A stretch of DNA of 64,000 nt from Phragmites australis (taxonomy: Eukaryota; Streptophyta; Magnoliopsida; Poales; Poaceae): NCBI RefSeq assembly GCF_958298935.1, contig NC_084940.1, forward strand, positions 7,408,001-7,472,000, read 5' to 3'. Positions 56,580-64,000 of the stretch are shown piece by piece. Position 1 is the first letter of the stretch; every line of letters starts with the position of its first letter. The translations under genes and the position numbers were made by a program. Under the pieces are notes generated by a model. It was not told the origin of the DNA. It ran no database searches and saw only the letters and a list, made by a program, of their open reading frames with translations.

Positions 56580-58071
56580 TGAAAGGATCTAATGGCCCTA
56601 GAGGGGGAGGTGAATATGGCTCTACTCAAAATTTAACTTCCACCTATTTTTAGAATAAATAACAACCTTAACCTAGATGAAGAAAAATCAACTACTAGAG
56701 CAAGCAAGCTAGAACAAATCAAACAAACATGCGAGCGAAGAACTCAAAAGTAAATGCGGAATTGAAACTTGCATAAAAGTAAATGCTTGAAGTAAATTGT
56801 GGGAAAATAAGTGAGTAGGGAAGGAGGACACCGATTTTTTTTCCTGAGGTATCAAAGAGTTAGCACTCTCTCCTAATACTCATTGGAGTATCCACACAAA
56901 GATATCACTCTCCCTTGAGTCACTAAGACTCACGTGCTCACTAGCAATTGCCACTTCTCCATCTTCAAATTGGCAGGCATCAAACCAAGTACAAGCTCTT
57001 CCAGAGACTCCCACAAGAATCCCAAGAGCTCACCAAAAACACCTCTAATCATCAAGATCGGCTAGGTGTTGCCAACCACCAAGAGTAATAAGCTAATTGC
57101 TTTACTTGATCCCTATCAAGCCTAGATAACAGCTAAATACATACTTACTACTCTTGAAGCACTAATGAGGTCCTTAATCTTGCATTAAAGAACATGGACA
57201 TCAACTCAAGTGCTCTCCCTTGTTTTTTGATGAGACACACAATGTATGAACTCCTCTGAGTTGCAAGAGAGACGAATAAGACCGAGTAAGGGGGGTATAT
57301 ATAGGCTAGAGGTCCAAATCTAGCTGTTGCCCAATCACCCAAACTTTCTGTGAACACCATATGGTCCGGTGCACACAACCTTGTAGACACCGGACAATCT
57401 GGTGTGTTACCTTTTGCAAAAGCTGGCTCTGCCAGCTATCAGTAGTCATTGCCTGAATTGCTCTAGTGATCTTCAAATCACTACATGGGATCATCCGATG
57501 AGTTTATATCTCCCTGCACCGAGACACCAGTTAGAATAATGATCCAGTGTGTTAAACTCCTCAACACCGGACCATCCTGTGCCTTAAACTTCTTCTCCTC
57601 TAAAAAATCAATTGTTCTGTTAAATAATCTGGTGTTCTTTTGCTTCTATCACCAGACCATCTGGTGAGGTCAACTCATTTCTTCATAGAACATTAAATTG
57701 CTCCAGTGTGTATAATAAGTCCAACACTGGATCATCCGGTAAGAACAATTTTTCTGAGTCTCATCCAATTCAATCAACTTTGAGCTCTAACTTCTTGACT
57801 TCTCACCCATGGGTTTATTTGAGCTACCTAGTGCTAGAATTTCACAAGTGTGCATCCAACAAAGTCTAGACTAAACTAGGTCAAGCTACAACACTTAGCC
57901 ACCATTTAAGGTCAAAAGACTAAAAAAGGAACCTTTAACTACTCTAAGTCCTTCATCACCTTGTGAACTTAGTTTTTTGATTCCATTCAAAACATACACG
58001 TTAGTCACAATGATACGACTGTCATTAATCATCGAAACACTTACCACTTACCTAGGGGCCTAGATGCTATA
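56580..58071 (-). repeat. 5' LTR of the SIRE-like element
   Basis: Matches 34109-35536 from TGAAAGGATCTAATGGCCC to ACCTTGTGA-ACTTAG. Then about 95 bp of unmatched sequence (57972-58055) precedes the shared tip CTAGATGCTA(T/C)A; the other LTR has about 30 bp there. Confidence 0.82.
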
Positions 58072-58076
58072 GTCAG

Positions 58077-58425
58077 CCAGGTTCTTCATGCATTGGAAGT
58101 ATTCTAACACCAAAAAGTCCATTGTGCTGTGCGAAGCTGGATAATGCAAGCCTTTGAGTGTGAAGCAAACATGTGCTCCAATGCACTTCACACCTAGGCC
58201 ACAATGGGTAGAAACAACATATTCCCAAGGAGTTCCAGAGAGGGAGGCTAGCAATGTTTTAATCACATGTTGGTCCTGCCAGAACCAAGTGATGCACTCT
58301 GGGTTGGGTGCATGAGTTGAAGTCGTGATCATCTTCAATAGTGCAACACATGATCCATCTACGGATTCATATTGATCTTGGTTGTGAAGGACTGACACAA
58401 CTCGAGCCTTCAAGAGAAGGTTCCC
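58077..58425 (-). mobile_element. Copia fragment, part 1: gag
   Basis: Minus strand: PNPECITWFWQDQHVIKTLL (58320-58260) is the copia gag 'NPAYxxWxxQDQ' region, continuing to MKNLAD at about 58080 where the GTCAG target site of the SIRE-like element lies. The next residues of gag are at 34103 and below. No 5' LTR is seen between this and LINE sequence at 58430. Confidence 0.68.
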
Positions 58426-58429
58426 TTAG

Positions 58430-59780
58430 AAACCATCTAAACTCAAATTTGAACAACAGCTAGTTCTCACATTGGAATGCCACTCTAGTTTTTAAAAGGA
58501 GTGGGATATGATCAGATTGCCTTCTATCTCTGCCCTGTACTATGATGTGGAAATTTATTCTCCCACTCGGTACTCATAGTACACGGTCCAACTTTTCAAA
58601 TGTTGGATTGTCCGTAGTATTGGTCAATTTATATCGCCTTCCTATCAACTCAATTTCTCTTAGGTCAAGCATATCTATGATGATGTTGAATAGTTTTGGC
58701 CCTTTGGTCATCCTTATTTTTATCTTCCGTGCATCTCTCAGGTATACATTTCATCTACTATCATTGGTAGTGTTTCTCTCAGGCATACATTTGCCATCTC
58801 TACAAGGAAAGCCTCCTTCAAATGATGTTGTGCATATCCATGTACTAGATGTAATGCCCATTTGAAGTAATCTTCTTTATTCTGTTGAGTGAATTTTACA
58901 TAAAAATCCCCCCACTACAATGGAGTCAATATAAAAAACTACCATGTTAACTCCTAGGAGAATATCTCCGGATCATCCATGGGGTGCAATGCTATGCCAA
59001 ATATAATCGAGTCATCGTCATGAATTTTAGAGTGTTGAAGTTGGAAATGTGCTCCGACCAGTTTCTATTAGAGCAATGAAGTCAATTTGCTCCTCTCTCT
59101 CTCACTATCTCTGCAAGGTATCTGTGTTTAGCCAAGTTACATAGACCTTTGCTATTTCAGAATATGCCTTTTATTTGATATTTAATTTGGATGGATGGTG
59201 TTCTCCACTTTTTTGGAGGTCTCCCCACTTTTCCTTTAGTTTTGATGAAGTTGGACTTTTTTGCGGGTACAACATTTCGATCACTACATATGTTATCAAA
59301 CCCCCATCATATTTATCCTCTGTTATTTCACCACAAACACGGTCAAGGATTCCATCAAGTCCATTATTTTCCTCCTCTTCTATCTGTTTTTCAAAATCTG
59401 GATTATTGGCTACTTTCTTGTTTTTCTTCTTCTTAGCTGACATAGTAAGCCTATCAATTTCTATATTTTTAATAGAAACAATAGAAGATATCGTTTCACT
59501 ATTGTCTCTACTCATTGATACTCATGTTCGTAATTTTAGAAGAAATAGAACTATTAGGCATTGAACTAAATTAATCAAAATCTTTATTACCTTCAACCTC
59601 CAGATTTTTTTTGCCACCACTCATTCTGCCTTGACCATTGTGTGGCCATCATTCTTGGCTGAAGTTTTGTTGCTTCTATGAGGATTAGACACCTCACCGG
59701 CTATCTTCTTTAATTAGACTGGTGCGCACATCTTTCCTCAGTTTTTTCCTTTCCATCGGCAACTTGCATGTAAGAAATGG
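58430..59780 (-). mobile_element. L1-type LINE, 5' half (endonuclease)
   Basis: 59515-59171 is a lysine/glutamate-rich leader (MSRDNSETISSIVSIKNIEI...) leading to the apurinic-type endonuclease: text matching 'KGIFWNxRGL', 'EREQIDFIALIETG' near 59170-59070, 'GDILLGVN' near 58950, and LDLREIELIGRRYKLTN, NPTFEKLDRVL, SDHIPLLL, LFKFEFRWFL at 58680-58430. Many stops. It resumes at about 32740. Confidence 0.78.
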
Positions 59781-59782
59781 CT

Positions 59783-61644
59783 TCGCTACTACATGTGGGC
59801 TTGTATGCCAACCCATCACCGCTGGTTCCTCATGGACCTATAGTGATGGAGCATTACTGTCGGTTTATAAGCCCTGCGGGAAAAATCAGACATCATGACT
59901 TATGAACTGACAGTGATAAGAGTCACACTGCCGGCTGATGGCTTGAGCCGGCAGTGATACCCAGCTCCCTCATCACTACCAGCTTAATCCACTGACCGGC
60001 AATGATAGCTCTGCATCACCGCCAGAGGATGATATGAGCTGGCAGTGATGTCCTCCTCTTTCCCACCTTCTTCTAACTCGAGCTAATAAATCGACCACAA
60101 GACAGTTCAGAACTCTCTCCCTCACAAACTCTCCTATGTTAAAAACCACGTTATCCCTTCTCCCACATTGATTCCCCCACAACTCAAGCTCAATTTTGCT
60201 CAAGAAGGTCCAGATGAGCTCTCTCTAGCTATCCAAATAAAATAACTTCTTTCCTCTCCATTTGCTCATTTGCCTTTTATTTATTTTTCAGGGCAAGTGA
60301 ACTCTGGATTTTTTCCAACCGCAAGCAAGCTTCTAGGAGCCTCTTGAGCTCAAGTAAGTTGAAATTCCCAAGTTAAATCCTATATTTAGCATTTTAACTC
60401 AAAATGTTAGCTTAAAAGCCAAAGTTGATCTTTTCCCTATGGAGACCTAGGCAAACCTTCAAAGTTGATCCTAATGACCATAGGAATAAATTTAGAAGTC
60501 TACAATATAGAAACTTTAGGTATGAGTATATTTATTTTTGATTTTAATGAATTAGAAAAATTAGCCATGATATTTACGTATGTAGCAAGATCCAATTGTA
60601 TTTTTATATTTTATTTAATTAGCAACCACCAATATAGAAACTTTAGTATGAGCGTATTTATTTTTCATTTTTCTTTAATGATTCCTATATAAGGGTTGAA
60701 TAATAAAGAAAATTTCTAGGGATTTCACCAACAAATACTCATCGGAAGCGGACACGAAAGCATACAAAAGGTGGCTCCTCCAACGCGGGCCAATTGCCGG
60801 TAGGAGATGGCGAGGTAATTTATTTGTTAGTGATCGCAAAATCTTCTAAATATTTTGAATTTGGATTTACAATAATGATATAATTGTAGATGGACAGAAG
60901 ATGGATGTACGATGCGAGCCATATGAGCGCAGAGTACAAGAGCGGCATGGAAGGTTTCCTGGTAGCAGCCACAATGCACAAGTCAAATACACAGTCTTAA
61001 TACATGTGCTGTCCATACGTCGATTGTGAGAACAAGAAGCAATTCTCCACCACCCAATAGATACATTCCCACTTGATGCCAAGGGGCTTTATTCCTGGCC
61101 ATATCTGTTGGACCGAGCATGATGAAGCTGAGATCGTACAGGAAGGGCAATACATTGGAAGAGAAGACAAAAACGTGCGCACCGATATGCCGGTCGATGA
61201 ATACATCGATATGCCACCTTCCGGAGATACATTGGTCGATGATGATCTAGACGAGATGTTGGCTGACGCCAATGTCGATGATCTGGAGCAGATGTTACGT
61301 GATGGGGAGGGAAACATTACCAATAAAAGAGAGTTTCAAAAGTTTCAGCGTATGGTAAAGGACTTTAAAACACCATTGTTCCAGGGCTATGAGAAGGAGC
61401 ACACAAAGTTGCATACCGTGCTTTAACTACTGCAATTGAAGGCAAGCAACAGGTGATCTGATAAAAGTTTCACATAGCTGTTACTGTTCTTGAAGAAATC
61501 GCTTCCAAAGAAAAATGTACTGCCAGAAAACACGTATCAGGCCAAGCAGGTTGTGTGCCCATTGGGGTTGGAAGTATAGAAAATACATGCATGTCCAAAC
61601 GATTGCATATTGTATCGTGGAGAGCATGTAGACTTGCAAGCGTG
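59783..61644 (+). mobile_element. CACTA element, left part, cut by an LTR
   Basis: The start (GCTACTACATGTGGGC near 59785) looks like a worn CACTAC tip. It is followed by CATCACCGCTGG, CACTGCCGGCT, GAGCCGGCAGTGATA and other CACTA subterminal words to about 60050, then by the gene at 60890. The right end is not in the window. Confidence 0.7.
60890..61644 (+). pseudogene. CACTA Tnp2-type transposase, N-terminal part
   Basis: After an acceptor TTGTAG the frame starts MDRRWMYDASHMSAEYKSGM, the transposase-associated domain, with CCPYVDC and GFIPGHICWTEHDE. Acidic stretch DMPPSGDTLVDDDLDEMLAD, then the Tnp2 lead-in NVLPENTYQAKQ, VCPLGLEVQKIHACPNDCIL, YRGEHVDLQAC (the last at 61645). Stops interrupt it (TAA 60998-61000 region, TAG near 61049, and TAA, TGA, TAG between 61424 and 61480). 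The remaining Tnp2 catalytic region lies beyond the LTR that starts at 61645, outside the window. Confidence 0.82.
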
Positions 61645-64000
61645 TGTCACACCCGATTTCAACAGACAAAACCAGATGCAGCTTATGTGTGCTTAGGATG
61701 TTCAACACACTTACACACATAAGGACGTCACAGGTGAAGTAACAAAAGCAATACTTTTATAAAATAAACATTAAACTCTTACAATAATTGACATATATTG
61801 TCTTCTATGAAGATATCTGCAGCGGAACAGAAACACTAGTGCCTAACAACACCGCAGACAACCGACCGGGAGACACGCGCCTAGAACATCAAAACCTCGT
61901 CTTGATAGTCTTCAACATCTTCACTCATTGAGCAGCACCACACATGTCACATGGCATTGGAAAAATAGCAAGTGTGAGCACATGACGCGCTCAACAAGTG
62001 TGAGAAAGATAATGATATTTAGGCTTTCAACAAGAATAGGCTAACACATGGTATATTTACGTAAATGCGAGTAATGAAAGATATTTGGACTCAAAAAAGT
62101 ATTAAACAATTACTAAGTGAATGTAACCCATACAGTCCAATAGTCAACATACAAGGCTCCCCACCTTGCATACCATAACCGTTTAGTACTCCCTGTACTA
62201 TAACCAAAACCACAACCAAACCCATAACCACAACCCACTAATCATGTGAGGATCCAAGTCTCCCATAACCGCGGACACGGCTGTTATAACAGTTTTTACA
62301 CTTTGCAGAGATTGTCCATCTTTCCCCACGAGTTAGTGAATTTCATGTTACCGTGTTTGCGAAACACTTAACACACGTCAGTGGTATGCCGCCAACAAAT
62401 CACTGAATGTCATTTTCCACTAACCAGAGCCTAATCCAGTATGCATCTGCCCACTAAGTTTCACCGCCACGGTTTACGCGAGTCTAACTCCTACCTAGAA
62501 GCTCCCTTTTGTGCTGACACAACACACACTGGATAGACTCTAACTAGTATGCCACGTCTTACCTATATTAGCCTCGTGGTTGGTATGCTACTTTTTGAGT
62601 TGTTGCTCCACGAACTGGTCCTTACTTAGGTTACTTGGGCAAACACTAAACCAACAACATAACCATGACAACCACCAAAACCACTTTGCTCAAGGCCTAA
62701 GGTTCCATATTGCTAGTCCATTAACACATTAACGACCATTGTTGCATTAGTTTATTAATCAAGTATATGACACTTCTCAACATCCCAAAAGCATAGCTAA
62801 GCAAATCTACCCAAGAGACTCATAGCAACTACCTCTTAGGCTTTAAGGAATGTAAAGGATGAACTAGGTAAACCCTAACTTAGGTGACAACCCATCAAGT
62901 TGATAGATACTGCATGCAATTTTGTAAAACAAAACAGTTTAAATCATAGGTTCAATATGATCAAGGACACTTGCCTTCTCCTTGCTGCTACTCAGTGTAT
63001 CCTAGCTCTTGATCTTGACGTTCCTCAAATTGATCCAGGATGTTGTCGACTAATCGCATAATTACCAGCAAAGTACAGAAATAAAATACACTAAGAATAG
63101 AGCACAAAACAAAATGACAACAAGACATAACCTATCTAGAAAGATAGAGCTCAGAGAAACGAATCTAATGGCGTAAGAATCGCTTAAAACGGAGCTACGA
63201 CGAAAAAGATACACTAAAAACAAGATTATGGTTTATTTTATAAAAGAAAAGGACTAATTTGTTATTAACAGAAAGTTTTAGGGACCTTTTTGTAAAAATA
63301 GAGGGACCTATATGTAATTTTGGAAATGTTCATGGACCTAAATGTAAAAAGATATGGCTCTTTTTGTAATTATAGAAAAGTTCAGAGGTCTATTTGTAAA
63401 CTTCCTTAATTTCCTGGTATTTTGAAATTACTTTTGTACTGGAAATCCTTAATTTGCTGACTGGACATGATGACTGGGCAAAAAGGCTGATGTGGCTTTA
63501 CACGTGGGTTGACACATCATCAACGATGCTGACATGGAAGGATGAGGTGGCAAGGTTGGATGACTAGGATTATGTGGACACATGGCATCGTCTGATTGGC
63601 AGGCGAAAGGTTATTTTTTGCATCTAATCTGAACCCTCGATCATAGATCAGATGGCTGAGGGAGTTTGGGGATGGTTTGGATGGCCGGCGGCAAGAGCGA
63701 AGATGGCAGCACGGCGGCAGAAGCTCAAGCCCGGTGGCGGTCTCACCAAAGGACAACTGATCATGAGCTATCGTGCATGGGAAGTGTCGATGAGCGACGG
63801 AATAGTATCAGAGCCAGACAGGGATCTCACCTCAGGCCTCGAAGACGTCGGTGAAGCAGTAAGACGAGCTAGCGACGGAAGGAGCAGTGGCGACTCTCGG
63901 GTCTTCATCGGCGGCAGTGTTCCGGTGACCGGGAAGGAAAGGCAATGGTAGCACGAGCTTTGGTGGGCGGCAGCGGTTCTTCTGGACGGCTCGGTAGGGT
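61645..64000 (+). mobile_element. Gypsy-type LTR, runs off the window
   Basis: Starts TGTCACACCCGATTTC right inside the Tnp2 frame. The 2.35 kb that follow are non-coding with the style of Del-type LTRs (GTGTGAGCACATGACGCGCTCAACAAG, later 'GGACCTATATGTAAT' leader-like repeats and a GC-rich promoter-like end near 63650). Not enough remains to see the other LTR or any internal gene. Open frames at 63652-63951 do not resemble known proteins. Confidence 0.6.

Larger units (their letters stand above)
34104..58076 (-). mobile_element. SIRE-like copia retrotransposon, 24 kb with later insertions inside
   Basis: Two related LTRs (34109-35536 and 56580-58071) lie at the ends, flanked by GTCAG at 34104-34108 and 58072-58076. 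The primer-binding site beside the right LTR and the polypurine tract beside the left LTR show minus-strand orientation. Subtracting the Angela-like element and the solo LTR complex leaves about 11.2 kb, in keeping with the long SIRE/Maximus class. Order on the minus strand: 5' LTR, gag, protease start, (integrase missing), reverse transcriptase, RNase H, an extra 3' reading frame, 3' LTR. It inserted into the gag of the copia fragment. Confidence 0.88.

Overview
This is plant nuclear DNA, almost certainly from a large, repeat-rich grass (Poaceae) genome. The pointers are grass-type transposon families (MULEs with plant-mobile-domain genes, CACTA elements with CACTGCCGGT-type subterminal motifs, Angela-like and SIRE-like copia elements, Del-like gypsy LTRs), a GC-rich single-copy SAUR gene in AT-rich surroundings, and nested retrotransposons. 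No bacterial operon, plasmid or CRISPR structure is visible. The species cannot be read from the sequence.

Layout. 1-2.4 kb: edge of a host locus, with a possible minus-strand gene whose first exon looks like a mitochondrial presequence. 2.43-8.93 kb: one complete Mutator-like element (long GC-rich TIRs, 9-bp target duplication CAGCGGAGT) carrying two decayed minus-strand genes: a MULE transposase N-terminus joined to a plant mobile domain, and a GRF-type zinc finger/coiled-coil protein. 8.9-17 kb: MITEs, a broken tRNA-Ala, gypsy LTR sequence and small retrosequences. 18.67-19.30 kb: the one clearly intact host gene, a two-exon SAUR (auxin-induced) gene. 19.50-26.64 kb: CACTA-type termini enclosing pieces of host genes (PADRE/DUF4228 and GH3), a broken tRNA-Phe, a SINE and a Mutator MITE. 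26.6-29.5 kb: GC-rich to neutral DNA with no gene I recognise.

29.5-59.8 kb is a stack of insertions inside one L1-type LINE (minus strand). The LINE is split by a copia gag-to-integrase fragment. That fragment is split by a SIRE-like copia element (34109-58071, target duplication GTCAG on both sides). The SIRE-like element is split by an Angela-like copia element (35588-41215) and, separately, by a gypsy solo LTR (about 45099-52210). The solo LTR is split by a complete 4.08-kb hAT transposon (46010-50091, target duplication CTCACCGG). The relative order of insertion follows from which element interrupts which. 59.8-61.6 kb is the 5' part of a CACTA Tnp2-type gene, cut at 61645 by a further LTR that runs off the window.

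The transposon genes do not form a working pathway; nearly all are broken. A recurring feature is that premature stops sit where a C-to-T change in CAA, CAG or CGA would create them, in otherwise open frames, as expected of long-methylated DNA. The most interesting points are the MULE gene fusion with its GRF partner, the BED-only second transcription unit in the hAT element, the CACTA-borne GH3 and PADRE fragments beside an auxin-response gene, and the readable insertion stack.
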